NCBI RefSeq assembly: GCF_002101705.1 | Contig: NZ_LQPC01000052.1 | Location: forward strand, 24,109-88,108 | Direction: 5' to 3' | Source: Mycolicibacterium iranicum | Lineage (GTDB): Bacteria > Actinomycetota > Actinomycetes > Mycobacteriales > Mycobacteriaceae | DNA length: 64,000 nt | Shown here: positions 34,278 to 43,428 of the stretch, piece by piece | How positions within the stretch are numbered: the stretch's first letter is position 1 | Layout: the number at the start of each line of letters is the position of its first letter | Program-made: the position numbers and the translations under genes | The notes under the pieces: model-generated | Databases searched by the model: none | Seen by the model: the letters and a program-made list of their open reading frames with translations, nothing else | What the model was told of the DNA's origin: nothing

Positions 34278-35138
34278 ATGACTGAAGTACCGACCATCGA
34301 ACTCAACGACGGCTCGCGGATCCCGCAGCTAGGCTTCGGGGTATTCCAGATCGAGCCCGACGAGACCGCCGATGCTGTGAAGCAAGCTCTGGAAATCGGC
34401 TATCGCCACATCGACACCGCGGAGATGTACCAGAACGAGAAGGGCGTCGGCGAGGGCATCCGTAACTCGGGTATCAGCCGCGGTGATGTCTTCATCACGA
34501 GCAAGCTGAACAACGGCTACCACACGCCCGAAGATGCGCGCCGCGCGTTCGAGGAGACGTTGAAGGCACTGGCCTTCGACGGCGACGACAACTACGTCGA
34601 CCTGTTCCTCATCCACTGGCCACTGCCGACGCTGTACGACGGCGACTTCGTCTCGACGTGGAAAACGCTGGAGGAGTTCAAGAAAGACGGCCGCGCCCGC
34701 AGCATCGGGGTGTCCAACTTCCAGGTCGCGCACCTGCAGCGGCTGGCCGAAGAGACCGACACGGTGCCCGCGGTCAATCAGATCGAGGTGCACCCGTACT
34801 TCGCCAACAACGAGGTCCGCGCCTACGGCAAGGAGCATGGCATCGCGACCGAGGCGTGGTCGCCGATCGCTCAGGGCAAGGTCCTCGACGATCCCGTCGT
34901 CACCCGCATCGCCGAGTCGACGGGCAAGTCGCCGGCGCAGGTGGTGCTGCGCTGGCACATTCAGCGGGGCGACATCGTCTTCCCGAAATCGGTGACGCCG
35001 CAGCGCATCAAGGACAACTTCGCGTTGTTCGACTTCGAGCTCGGCGGCGAGGATTTCGATGCCATCTCGGCCCTGGACAAGGGCGAGGACGGCAGGATCG
35101 GGCCGAACCCGGATACGTTCGACTACATCCCCAGCTGA
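34278..35138 (+). CDS. Aldo/keto reductase
   Basis: A 286-aa NADPH-dependent reductase of the AKR5-like group. The catalytic tetrad is visible: Asp and Tyr in HIDTAEMYQNE, Lys in ITSKLNN, His in LIHWPLP; the cofactor loop is FPKSVTPQRIKDN. Such mycobacterial enzymes reduce dicarbonyls such as methylglyoxal and small aldehydes. ATG at 34278 behind AGAAGGAGG. Not part of the canonical Rv3228-Rv3229c interval, so it is an insertion relative to M. tuberculosis. Followed by a perfect hairpin terminator. Confidence 0.9.
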   Translation: MTEVPTIELNDGSRIPQLGFGVFQIEPDETADAVKQALEIGYRHIDTAEMYQNEKGVGEGIRNSGISRGDVFITSKLNNGYHTPEDARRAFEETLKALAFDGDDNYVDLFLIHWPLPTLYDGDFVSTWKTLEEFKKDGRARSIGVSNFQVAHLQRLAEETDTVPAVNQIEVHPYFANNEVRAYGKEHGIATEAWSPIAQGKVLDDPVVTRIAESTGKSPAQVVLRWHIQRGDIVFPKSVTPQRIKDNFALFDFELGGEDFDAISALDKGEDGRIGPNPDTFDYIPS

Positions 35139-35143
35139 CAACG

Positions 35144-35191
35144 GATTCGGGTGTAGCTGGTCAGCCGAAGCTGACCAGCTACACCCGAATC
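35144..35191. terminator. Perfect 22-bp hairpin between convergent genes
   Basis: Arms 35144-35165 (GATTCGGGTGTAGCTGG then TCAGC) and 35170-35191 are perfectly complementary, closed by a CGAA tetraloop. The structure occupies nearly the full 57-bp gap between the aldo/keto reductase and desA3 stops, and is symmetrical, so it should terminate both. Confidence 0.85.
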
Positions 35192-35195
35192 GCCG

Positions 35196-36452
35196 TCAGG
35201 CCGCCAGTTGCTGGCGCTTGATCGCAGCCTTGTGCGCGCGCCTGTCACGGCGGCGCGTCCGGACGGCCGCGATCGCCGACCTCAGACCGGTGCGTTCTGT
35301 CTCGTCCAGGCCGTCGAACATCCGCTCGCTGCGCGTCTCCGGCGCATCGTCGCGAGTGTCGGTGAGAAAACGGTCGGGAAGGGACAGTTTGGCGATGGTG
35401 CGCCACGACTTGCCGTACTGCACCAGGAAATTGCCTGTGGTGTAGGGCAAGTCGTACTTGTCGCAGATCTCGCGCACCCGCATCGAGATCTCGTAGTACC
35501 GGTTGCTCGGCAGATCCGGGAACAGGTGGTGCTCGATCTGGTGGCACAGGTTGCCGCTCATGAACCGCAGCACCGGGCCGTTCTCGAAGTTCGCGCTGCC
35601 GAGCATCTGGCGCAGGTACCACTCACCGCGGGTCTCGCCGACCATGTCGGTCTTGGTGAATTTCTCAGCGCCGTCGGGGAAGTGACCGCAGAAGATGACG
35701 GCGTTGGCCCACACATTGCGGATGATGTTGGCGACCACGTTGGCCTTCAACGTCGACTTGAACGTGGCACCCGGTGACAGCGAGGTCAACGCGGGATAGG
35801 CGATGTAGTCCTTGGCGACCTGGTGGCCGGCCTTGATGCCGAACTCCTTGACCCGAACCATCGTGGCCTTGCGGTCGTCGCGACCCTTGAAGATCTTGCC
35901 GAGCTCGAGATGCTGCAGGCCGACGCCCCATTCGAAAGCCACGCACAGCAACGTGTTGAAGAACAGGTTGCCCAGGTTCATCGGCGTCCAGCGCTGGTCG
36001 CGCGTCACGCGGATGACGCCGTAGCCCACGTCGTCATCCATGCCGAGGATGTTCGTGTACTTGTGGTGCATGAAGTTGTGAGTGAAGCGCCAGTGCTTGG
36101 ACGCGCCGCTCATGTCCCACTCCCACGAGGAGGAGTGAATCTCAGGATCGTTCATCCAGTCCCACTGGCCGTGCATGACGTTGTGGCCGATCTCCATGTT
36201 CTCGATGATCTTGGCCACGCCCAGTGTGGTGGTGCCCGCCCACCAGAACTTCCGCTTGGAGCTGCCCGCCAGCATCAGCCGGCCGGCCACCTCCAGCGCG
36301 CGCTGCAGCGCGATGGTGCGGCGGATGTAGCGCGCGTCGCGCGCCCCGCGGGAGTCCTCGATGTCCTGGCGGATCGCATCGAGTTCGCGTCCCAAACCCT
36401 CGATGTCCGCGTCAGTCAGGTGCGCGAACTCGGGAACGTCGGTAATCGCCAT
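35196..36452 (-). CDS. desA3: Stearoyl/linoleoyl-CoA desaturase DesA3
   Basis: A 418-aa membrane acyl-CoA delta-9 desaturase making oleoyl-CoA. The three His boxes of the di-iron centre are GHNVMHGQWD, HNFMHHKYTN and HQIEHHLFP; there are hydrophobic spans in between. Electrons come from the FAD/2Fe-2S reductase encoded just upstream on the same strand. ATG at 36452. Its own palindromic operator lies in the 70-bp gap before it, so it can be controlled separately from, but in parallel with, the reductase. Rv3229c equivalent. Confidence 0.93.
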   Translation of the reverse strand: MAITDVPEFAHLTDADIEGLGRELDAIRQDIEDSRGARDARYIRRTIALQRALEVAGRLMLAGSSKRKFWWAGTTTLGVAKIIENMEIGHNVMHGQWDWMNDPEIHSSSWEWDMSGASKHWRFTHNFMHHKYTNILGMDDDVGYGVIRVTRDQRWTPMNLGNLFFNTLLCVAFEWGVGLQHLELGKIFKGRDDRKATMVRVKEFGIKAGHQVAKDYIAYPALTSLSPGATFKSTLKANVVANIIRNVWANAVIFCGHFPDGAEKFTKTDMVGETRGEWYLRQMLGSANFENGPVLRFMSGNLCHQIEHHLFPDLPSNRYYEISMRVREICDKYDLPYTTGNFLVQYGKSWRTIAKLSLPDRFLTDTRDDAPETRSERMFDGLDETERTGLRSAIAAVRTRRRDRRAHKAAIKRQQLAA

Positions 36453-36485
36453 GGTTTCAGCCTCCTCTCGCTTACCTACGCTACC

Positions 36486-36509
36486 GTAACCTACGTACTC
36501 GTAGGTTAC
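36486..36509. promoter_or_regulatory. Palindromic operator upstream of desA3
   Basis: GTAACCTACG (36486-36495) and CGTAGGTTAC (36500-36509) are perfect 10-bp arms around TACT. The adjoining sequence from 36472 reads TTACCTACGCTACCGTAACC, so a second half site overlaps it. The half-site words (CTACCGTA, TTACCTACG) recur in the operator at 37729-37755, which implies one regulator for both genes, most likely of the TetR class. Confidence 0.7.
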
Positions 36510-36522
36510 TACCCAGTAAAGC

Positions 36523-37665
36523 TTAAACGTCGAGTACGCAGTCGCCCGACGCTGCGGAAACGCAGGTCTGGACACGGGTGCCGGGTTCGTGCTCGACGCC
36601 GGTCCGCAGATCGCGCACGTGCCCTTCCAAAAGCCCGACGACGCAGGACTGGCAGATGCCCATGCGGCAGCCGAACGGCATGCGTACCCCGGCATCTTCA
36701 CCGGCATCCATCAGTGACGTCGCGGCGTCGACCGTGGCCGACCGCCCCGACCGCCTGAACTCCACCGTGCCGCCGCTGCCGTGCACCGGCGCCCGCGACA
36801 CCGCGAAGCGCTCGAGGTGCAACCGCTCACCGGCGCCTGAGGCCTTCCACGTGCGCTCGGCGGCCTCGAGCATCGCCTCGGGGCCGCACGCCCACGTCTG
36901 ACGTTCGCGCCAATCGGGCACGATCTCGTCGAGTCGATCGAAGTCGAGCCTGCCGTCGGTCCGCGTCGCCCGAAGGTGGAGTTTGTACCCCTTGTTGCGG
37001 TACGCCAGTTGCGACAGCTCCGAGGCGAACATCACGTCCGACTCGGTGGGTGCCGAGTGCAGGTGCACGATGTCGGTGATCTGAGAGCGCCGAGCCAGCG
37101 TGCGCAGCATCGACATGACGGGAGTGATACCCGAACCTGCGGTCACAAACAGCACGGACGCCGGAGCCGGGTCAGGCATTACGAAATTGCCCTGCGGCGC
37201 AGCAAGTCTCACGATGGTGCCCGGTTCGACACCGCCGACCAGGTGAGTCGACAGGAACCCCTCCGGCATCGCCTTGACGGTGATGGTGATGGTGCGCGAG
37301 CCCTTGCTGGTGACGGGACTGCTGGTGAGCGAATACGAGCGCCAGCGCCAGCGCCCGTCCACGAGCAGGCCGATGCCGATGTACTGGCCGGCTTCGTAGT
37401 CGAACGAGAAACCCCAGCCCGGTTTGATGACGAGCGTGGCCGAGTCCTCCGTCTCCCTGCGCACGTCGACGACTCGCCCGCGCAGCTCCCGCGCCGACCA
37501 CAGCGGGTTGGCGAGCTTGAGATAGTCGTCGGGCAACAGCGGTGTCGTGATGCGCCCTGCGATCGTGCGCAGGACATGCCAGCCCGGCCGCTGCTTGGCA
37601 CCGGCGACAGTGGGCCGGACGGTGTCGGCCACCTTCGCGGTGGTTTTGATTGTCGTCTTGGCCAT
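36523..37665 (-). CDS. Desaturase electron-transfer reductase (FAD + 2Fe-2S), Rv3230c homologue
   Basis: A 380-aa flavoprotein that passes electrons from NADPH to DesA3. FAD-binding RSYSLTSSP, NAD-binding GSGITPVMSMLR and WACGPEAMLEAAE are followed by a C-terminal plant-type ferredoxin domain with cluster cysteines in FGCRMGICQSC and a later TC. ATG at 37665. The adjacent desA3 and the shared operator motif support the pairing; this reductase-desaturase pair is established in M. tuberculosis. Confidence 0.92.
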   Translation of the reverse strand: MAKTTIKTTAKVADTVRPTVAGAKQRPGWHVLRTIAGRITTPLLPDDYLKLANPLWSARELRGRVVDVRRETEDSATLVIKPGWGFSFDYEAGQYIGIGLLVDGRWRWRSYSLTSSPVTSKGSRTITITVKAMPEGFLSTHLVGGVEPGTIVRLAAPQGNFVMPDPAPASVLFVTAGSGITPVMSMLRTLARRSQITDIVHLHSAPTESDVMFASELSQLAYRNKGYKLHLRATRTDGRLDFDRLDEIVPDWRERQTWACGPEAMLEAAERTWKASGAGERLHLERFAVSRAPVHGSGGTVEFRRSGRSATVDAATSLMDAGEDAGVRMPFGCRMGICQSCVVGLLEGHVRDLRTGVEHEPGTRVQTCVSAASGDCVLDV

Positions 37666-37728
37666 GGCGGCTCCTGCCCGGATTGCACGTGGTTGGCGAC
37701 GCGGCCCCAGCCTAGTGGGGCACTTACC

Positions 37729-37755
37729 TACGGTAGCGTAACTTACGCTACCGTA
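37729..37755. promoter_or_regulatory. 27-bp palindromic operator upstream of the reductase gene
   Basis: TACGGTAGCGTAA, a central C, and TTACGCTACCGTA form a palindrome of 13-bp perfect arms (37729-37755). It lies about 65 bp before the reductase ATG, where a promoter for the reductase and desA3 is expected. The core is the same as in the site before desA3. The regulator is not encoded next to it. Confidence 0.75.
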
Positions 37756-37763
37756 TCCACCCC

Positions 37764-38261
37764 TCAGAGCAGGTCAAGCAGGAATGGCAGCTCTTGTGGC
37801 GCATACCACGCGAGGTCGTGATCTTGAGCGTCGCCGACCGTGAGCTCAGAATCCTCGTCGCCCAGATCGGCCGCGTCGATCACCTCGACGGCCGCGATGA
37901 CCGCCGGCTCGGCAGCCGCGTTGTCGACGTACGCGGCGATCACGTGTCCGATCGCCAACTCCCCTGCCACCCGTACGACGGCGTCGTCGAGATCGGGCCG
38001 CAGCGTCACGTCCTCGGCGTCGGCCTCGACGACCACCCGCCGGGCGGGCAGCCCGTCGGAGTTCTCATCTCCGAGCAGACGCAGCGAGGCCATGGCCGCC
38101 TCCCGCAGCGCCACGTCGGCGAGTTCATCCTCGTCCCCCTCGGCGTAAGCCTCGCGCAGCGTCGGCGTCACGGCGAACGCCGTTCCGTTGACGGGACGGA
38201 GCGAGCCGTCGGCGACCAGCCGCTGCAGCATGGTCAGGGTTGCGGGAACGTAGACGCGCAC
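37764..38261 (-). CDS. DUF6912 family protein (Rv3231c homologue)
   Basis: A 165-aa acidic protein starting with GTG at 38261 (VRVYVPATLTMLQRLV). The N-terminal MRVYVPAT strand and the repeated acidic DxDD/EEDE stretches are typical of this actinobacterial family, about the size of Rv3231c. Function unknown. It lies just upstream of the operator of the reductase-desaturase genes and is the left border of the aromatic-degradation insertion. Confidence 0.8.
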   Translation of the reverse strand: MRVYVPATLTMLQRLVADGSLRPVNGTAFAVTPTLREAYAEGDEDELADVALREAAMASLRLLGDENSDGLPARRVVVEADAEDVTLRPDLDDAVVRVAGELAIGHVIAAYVDNAAAEPAVIAAVEVIDAADLGDEDSELTVGDAQDHDLAWYAPQELPFLLDLL

Positions 38262-38366
38262 CAGGTGAGGCTAGCTGGCAGAGCCCACAGAACCACGAAC
38301 CACCGCGCAAAGGGTCTGAGCGTCTCACGGTCGACGCGCACCGGACGCTCCTGTAGCGGCCGGATC

Positions 38367-38466
38367 TGATCGCCGCCATTGCCAGTGGGCCGTCCGACCG
38401 CGTGATCTTGATCATCAGGCCGGTACCGATGTTGCCCGACCCGATGATCGACACCGGGTAACTCAT
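38367..38466 (-). pseudogene. Truncated acetaldehyde dehydrogenase (MhpF/HsaG-like) N-terminus
   Basis: ATG at 38466 opens MSYPVSIIGSGNIGTGLMIK and continues ITRSDGPLAMAAI, the NAD-binding start of acylating acetaldehyde dehydrogenases, then diverges into unrelated sequence after about 33 residues, with no catalytic cysteine. In intact meta-cleavage operons this gene follows the 2-keto-4-pentenoate hydratase exactly as here (13 bp apart). It is therefore a remnant left by deletion of the operon end. The stretch 38262-38366 is not recognisable. Confidence 0.75.
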
Positions 38467-38479
38467 GAGGGCGCTCCTT

Positions 38480-39268
38480 CTAGGTGAACAACGCTGTGAC
38501 GGTTCCCAGTCCACTGATATGGGCCGACGTCCGGTCGCCGCCGACGACGAACGGGGCGGCGGTGTAGGAACCCGACATCACCAGATGCCCCGCCTCGATG
38601 GCGACGCCGTGGGAAGCCAGAGCGTTGGCGAGCCAGGCGACCGCGGCGGCAGGATCGCCCATGACGGCCGTACCCGAGCCGGTTTCCACGGGCGACTCGT
38701 TGACCACGAGTGTTGCTGTGGTGTGGGGTAACTCGGGCGCCTGGGCGATGGGCACCCAATCGCCCAGCACCACCGCCGCCGAACTTGCGTTGTCGGCGAT
38801 GGTGTCGGAGAGCGTGATCCGCCAGTCGGCGATGCGGCTGTCGACGATCTCCAGCGCCGGAGCGACCGCCCGGGTCGCGGCCATGACGTCGCTGACCGTC
38901 ACCCTGGGACCTCGCAGCGGCGCGCCGAGCAGGAACGCGACTTCGGGCTCGACGCGAGGCGCGCACAACGTGGCCAGCGACACCTCGGCCCCGTCGGCCA
39001 GCACCATGTCGTCCAGGATGTAGCCGAAGTCGGGCTCGTCGACGCCGAGGAGCTGTTGCATCGGCGCCGACGTCAGGCCGATCTTGTGGCCGCACAGCAC
39101 CGCACCGTCGGCGATATGGCGGACCATGTTCGACCGCTGAATCGAATATGCCTGCTCTGCAGTCAGTTTCGGAAAGCTCTGGGTCAGGGGTGCGATCGGA
39201 AGGCCGTGGTGCTGCGCTTCGTAGAGAAGGTCCGCTGCGCTCGCCAGCTGATCGGTTGTGACGCTCAC
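38480..39268 (-). CDS. 2-keto-4-pentenoate hydratase (MhpD/HsaE-like)
   Basis: A 262-aa hydratase that adds water to 2-hydroxypenta-2,4-dienoate in meta-cleavage pathways to give 4-hydroxy-2-ketovalerate. Metal-binding residues are visible in RVEPEVAFLL (two Glu) and EIVDSRIADW; GHKIGLTSAPMQQLLG is the conserved N-terminal motif. GTG start at 39268 shares GTGA with the TetR stop. The gene for the aldolase that should use its product is not in the window. Confidence 0.9.
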   Translation of the reverse strand: MSVTTDQLASAADLLYEAQHHGLPIAPLTQSFPKLTAEQAYSIQRSNMVRHIADGAVLCGHKIGLTSAPMQQLLGVDEPDFGYILDDMVLADGAEVSLATLCAPRVEPEVAFLLGAPLRGPRVTVSDVMAATRAVAPALEIVDSRIADWRITLSDTIADNASSAAVVLGDWVPIAQAPELPHTTATLVVNESPVETGSGTAVMGDPAAAVAWLANALASHGVAIEAGHLVMSGSYTAAPFVVGGDRTSAHISGLGTVTALFT

Positions 39269-39912
39269 GCGCGCTCTCCGGAGACCAGCGTGTGCGCGAC
39301 CTCGAAGACTATTCGGGCGTGCAGTTCGAACAGCCTGATGAGGTCCACCGAGTCCCCGCCCACCTCCTTGGCAATGAACAGACCATCTGCGCCGGCGATG
39401 GCGTAGGTGGTGATCAGCCTTACGCCATCGTCGTCCAGGTCGGGCGTCAGCCCGCGGACGATGTCTGAGAAGCGGCGGAAAGCCTCGTCCCGGACCTGCA
39501 GGAACATCTCACGGGCGCGCGGTTCGATCGGCCGACGCTCCAGCGCCAGCATCAGACCGAGACGGATGAAGTCGGGGGCGTCCAATAGGGCCTTGGCGAC
39601 CTGCGGTCCGATCTCTTTCACGCGGTCCCGCAACGCATCTCCGCCGGGCAAATCGAGCGCGGCGAGCCAGCGCGCGAAACTGCGTTCGATGACCGCGGCG
39701 ATCAGGTCGTCCTTGTCGGCGAAGTGCCAGTAGATCGAGGTCGGCGGAAGTCCACTCTTTTTACTCACCAGCGAAATCGTGGTGCCGTCATACCCGCGTT
39801 CGGTGGCGACTTCCGTTGCTGCATCGAGAATCCGCTCCCGCGACTGCTCCCCGTTCGCCCGGGTCCGCCGCATCCTGCTCTTCGACTCTGCGCGTTCGTT
39901 GCTCTCGGTCAC
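39265..39912 (-). CDS. TetR-family regulator of the aromatic island
   Basis: A 215-aa regulator with an N-terminal helix-turn-helix (RERILDAATEVATERGYDGTTISLVSKKSGLPPTSIYWHF) and a ligand-binding C-terminal half. The GTG at 39912 faces the hydroxylase operon, and the hydratase is coupled behind it. It probably represses both divergent transcripts from the 87-bp space 39913-39999, where AGTGTTG (39927-39933) and CAACACT (39977-39983) form a spaced inverted repeat. The inducer is likely an aromatic ring-cleavage intermediate. Confidence 0.88.
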   Translation of the reverse strand: MTESNERAESKSRMRRTRANGEQSRERILDAATEVATERGYDGTTISLVSKKSGLPPTSIYWHFADKDDLIAAVIERSFARWLAALDLPGGDALRDRVKEIGPQVAKALLDAPDFIRLGLMLALERRPIEPRAREMFLQVRDEAFRRFSDIVRGLTPDLDDDGVRLITTYAIAGADGLFIAKEVGGDSVDLIRLFELHARIVFEVAHTLVSGERA

Positions 39913-39999
39913 GCGTGCTCCTCGACAGTGTTGACGATCACAAGGCGCTAGCTTACTGTATGGATCACTACATTAACAACACTCGCCAAGGAGTCGATC

Positions 40000-41573
40000 G
40001 TGAGCGATCCGATGACGTATGACGTCGCGGTCGTCGGCTACGGCCCCGTCGGCGTCACGGCCGCCAACCTCCTCGGGCAGATGGGCCTCAACGTGGCAGT
40101 GATCGAACGCAATCCCGACATCTATGCCCGAGCACGAGCGATCTCCACCGACGAGGAGGTGGTGCGCATCTGGCAGCAGATCGGACTGGCCGATCGGCTC
40201 ACCGCCGACATGCTGCCGGGCTGCGGAGCCAACTTCGTCGACGCCAAGGGCGTGCCGTTCGTGAAACTGCTTCCCGGACCCCGGGGAAACGGGCACCCGC
40301 CACAACAATTCATCTATCAGCCCGCGCTGGAGAAGGTCCTGCGCGCCGGCGTCAACCGGTTCCGAATGTGTCACTCCTACTCGAGCACGAGTGCCTGCGC
40401 CTGACCCAGCACTCCGACCATGTGGAGCTGATGCTGGCCGATCTCACGGTCGACGAGTTCCGCCGGATCCGCGCGTCCTATGTCATCGCCGCCGACGGCG
40501 GGTCGAGTTCGCTTCGCGCGCAACTGGGAGTCGGGTTCAGCGGCAAAACCTACGCCGAGCGTTGGATCGTCATCGACACCAAGGTGCTCGCTGAGTGGCC
40601 GGGCCACGACCGCCTCCGCTTTCACTGCAACCCTGAGCGGCCCACTGTCGACTGTCCCACTCCTCTGGGCCATCACCGCTGGGAGTTTCCCGTCCGCGAC
40701 GACGAGGACGAGCGCGACCTCCTCAACGAGGAGGCGATCTGGAAAGTGTTGCGCGGACAGGGCATCAGCGACACCAATGTGAAGATCGTCGGCTTCGCCT
40801 GCTACAGCCACCACGTCCGGTTCGCCGACCGGTGGCGGGTCGACCGGGTGTTCCTCGCCGGCGACGCCGCGCACGCGATGCCACCGTGGATCGGCCAGGG
40901 CATGTGCGCCGGTGTGCGTGACGTGGGCAACCTGTGCTGGAAGCTGGCTGCCGTCCTGCGTGGCACGCTGGGAGATTCGGTGCTGGATACCTACCAGGCC
41001 GAGCGGTTGCCACACGTCAAGGACGTCACCAACCGCGCGGTCAAGACGGGGAAGCTGATCATTCAGCGCAGCCGCTGGCGCGCCGCGGCCCGCAACCACG
41101 TATTCCGGACCGCCAGCCGAGTGCCCTACTTTCTCACCTGGCTGCGCGATCACCGGTGGCTGCCGGATGCCCGCTATCGCGACGGCTTCGTGGCCAAGAG
41201 CGGCAACGGCGCCGAAGGGTGGCTCATCCCCCAGCCCTGGGTGCTCGACGAGAAAGGCGACACCGTTCGCCTCGACGACATCCTCGGTGGACGCTGGACG
41301 ATCCTGCACGTCGGGCCGCCGTCGGATTTCGGGCAGTGGCGATCGGCGGGCGTCTCGACCCTGAGGGTCACGCGGCCGGGAACAGCTCCCGGCCCCGACG
41401 GCCTCGTCGACCTCGACGGATCACTGATCCGGTGGCTGAACAAGAAGGGCGCGACGGCAGTGGCGGTTCGTCCCGACGGCTTCGTCTACGCCGGCACCAA
41501 TGGCAGAGCCCCCGGGGGTCAATCCTTAACGCCTCCCCCAGCCGGATTCACCATGCAAAGGACAACACGATGA
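40000..41573 (+). pseudogene. MhpA-like aromatic-ring hydroxylase, split by a one-base frameshift
   Basis: A FAD-dependent monooxygenase of the 3-(3-hydroxyphenyl)propionate hydroxylase family, in two frames. Frame 1 (from the GTG at 40000, RBS AAGGAG) gives residues 1-122 with GYGPVGVTAANLLGQMG; frame 2 continues from about 40362 with the DG motif IAADGGSSSLR and the flavin motif VFLAGDAAHAMPP to the stop at 41573. TTCCG at 40360-40364 would read TTCCCG in an intact gene, restoring RFPNV as in MhpA, so a single C has been lost from a short C run. Either a real inactivation or an assembly error. Confidence 0.85.
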
Positions 41574-42418
41574 ACAGCAGCACGATGACCGAACGCACCG
41601 TACGAGTCAACGGCAAAGAGATCTTCCTTGCCGAGAAGGGCAGCGGCGCACCGGTGGTTCTGCTGCACGGCGGCGGGCCGGGAGCGTCTGGTGTGTCCAA
41701 CTATTCGCGCAACATCGACGCACTCGCCGAGACGTTCCGAGTCATCGTTCCTGACATGCCGGGCTACGGTCGCTCCACCAAGGGCGTCGACAGTAGCGAT
41801 CCGTTCGGCTACCTAGCTGACCACATTCGTGGAATGCTCGACGAACTTGCCCTCGGCACAGCACATGTGGTGGGTAACTCCTATGGTGGTGCGTGCGCGC
41901 TGCGGCTCGCTTTGGACACCCCTCATCGCGTTGACAAACTCGTGTTGATGGGACCGGGCGGTGTCGGCACCACACGGGGGCTGCCCACCGCCGGGTTGAG
42001 AAGCCTGCTCGCCTACTACGGCGGCGATGGACCGAACATCGACAAGCTGCGGACCTTCATCCGCACCTACCTCGTCCACGACGGCGAGGCGGTCCCCGAG
42101 TCGCTGATCGAAACCCGTTATCACGCCTCGATCGATCCCGAGGTCGTCGCCAACCCGCCTCTGCAGCGCCCCGACGGTCTGCGCACGCTATGGCGGATGG
42201 ATTTCACCCGCGACCGCCGCTTGGGCGAGCTGACCACGCCGACGCTGGTGCTGTGGGGCCGCGACGACAAGGTGAACAAGCCCAGCGGCGCAGCGATGCT
42301 CGGCACGAGGATGCCCAACGCCGACGTGCTCGTCACCGCCAATACCGGCCACTGGGTGCAGTGGGAGCGGGCCGATTTCTTCAACGCGGTGACCGCCGCC
42401 TTCCTGAAAGGACAGTGA
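41570..42418 (+). CDS. Meta-cleavage product hydrolase (HsaD/BphD/MhpC-like)
   Basis: A 282-aa C-C bond hydrolase that splits the ring-fission product to a carboxylic acid and 2-hydroxypenta-2,4-dienoate. Catalytic triad: Ser in GNSYGGA, Asp in LWGRDDKVN, His in NTGHWVQWE; the GGGPGASG loop makes the oxyanion hole. The ATG at 41570 overlaps the hydroxylase stop (ATGA); a second ATG at 41585 (MTERTVR) is equally plausible. Its product is the substrate of the hydratase at 38480-39268. Confidence 0.92.
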   Translation: MNSSTMTERTVRVNGKEIFLAEKGSGAPVVLLHGGGPGASGVSNYSRNIDALAETFRVIVPDMPGYGRSTKGVDSSDPFGYLADHIRGMLDELALGTAHVVGNSYGGACALRLALDTPHRVDKLVLMGPGGVGTTRGLPTAGLRSLLAYYGGDGPNIDKLRTFIRTYLVHDGEAVPESLIETRYHASIDPEVVANPPLQRPDGLRTLWRMDFTRDRRLGELTTPTLVLWGRDDKVNKPSGAAMLGTRMPNADVLVTANTGHWVQWERADFFNAVTAAFLKGQ

Positions 42419-43428
42419 TGTCAGCCACCGGGCCTTCGGTGTTCGGCAACGTCCACCTCGGATACGTCGTCGTCGAAACGGAGAAGTTCGACGACTGGAA
42501 GCGCTTCGGGCGCGATGCGATCGGCATGCACGTCGACGAGCTGGCCGCCGATACCCTGCGTTTTCGCTTGGATGCCAATGAATGTCGGGTGCTACTGCGA
42601 CGGGGACCGGCCGAGGACGTGGTGGCGATGGGTTGGCAACTCGACGACCACACCACCTTCGATGAGATCACCCGCCGCGTCGCCGACCACGGAGTGCCCA
42701 GCACAGAGGGTTCCGACGACGACGCGAAGCTGCGCGGCGTCGAGCGATTCCTGCGGTTTCCCGGCCCGAACGGGCTGACGCAGGAGGTCTACACCGCCGT
42801 CCGGACCGGCCCATTACCCCTGGACATCCCCGGTAGCGGGTTCGTCACCGGCGCAGGTGGATTGGGTCACCTCGCACTGACCACCAAGAAGCCGCACCTG
42901 GTGCGCGGCTATTTCGGCCATGTCTTCGACGCGCGGCTGTCGGACTACATCGATGAAACCATCAATGGGCTGAAGCTCAAGATCCGATTCCTTCGGGTCA
43001 ACGAACGCCACCACTCCGTGGCCATCGCTTCGGTGAACATGTTGCCCGTCAACCCGATTCGCACACGGGTCCAACATGTCAACGTCCAGGTTGCCACGCT
43101 CGACGACATGGTTTCTTCCTATCAGCGGGTCAAGCAGCTGGGCTTCGACATGGCGCTGTCGGTGGGCCAACACACCAACGACAAGGAACTGTCCTACTAC
43201 GCGATGACCCCGTCGGGATTCGAGTGGGAGGTCGGCTGGAACCCCATTGTGGTCGACGAGGCGACCTGGGAACCGACCACCTATCAGGGCATCAGCATCT
43301 GGGGCCATACCCCCGAAGGTCAGACGGTGGTCGACAAGCTCCACCAGTTCGCTATCGCTGCAAGGTCATTGGTTCACCGCGAGGACACGGTTTCGGCGCT
43401 GGCGGCACCGGGCATCGCCGACGACTGA
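42418..43428 (+). CDS. Type I extradiol dioxygenase (VOC superfamily)
   Basis: A 336-aa catechol-cleaving dioxygenase made of two repeated VOC modules. Iron ligands in the second module: His in GGLGHLALT, His in RVQHVNVQV, Glu in GFEWEVGWN; the first module lacks them, as expected. The start overlaps the hydrolase stop (TGATG). It cleaves the dihydroxylated ring made by the upstream hydroxylase; whether the substrate is phenylpropionate-like, biphenyl-like or steroid-derived cannot be told. Confidence 0.92.
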   Translation: MSATGPSVFGNVHLGYVVVETEKFDDWKRFGRDAIGMHVDELAADTLRFRLDANECRVLLRRGPAEDVVAMGWQLDDHTTFDEITRRVADHGVPSTEGSDDDAKLRGVERFLRFPGPNGLTQEVYTAVRTGPLPLDIPGSGFVTGAGGLGHLALTTKKPHLVRGYFGHVFDARLSDYIDETINGLKLKIRFLRVNERHHSVAIASVNMLPVNPIRTRVQHVNVQVATLDDMVSSYQRVKQLGFDMALSVGQHTNDKELSYYAMTPSGFEWEVGWNPIVVDEATWEPTTYQGISIWGHTPEGQTVVDKLHQFAIAARSLVHREDTVSALAAPGIADD

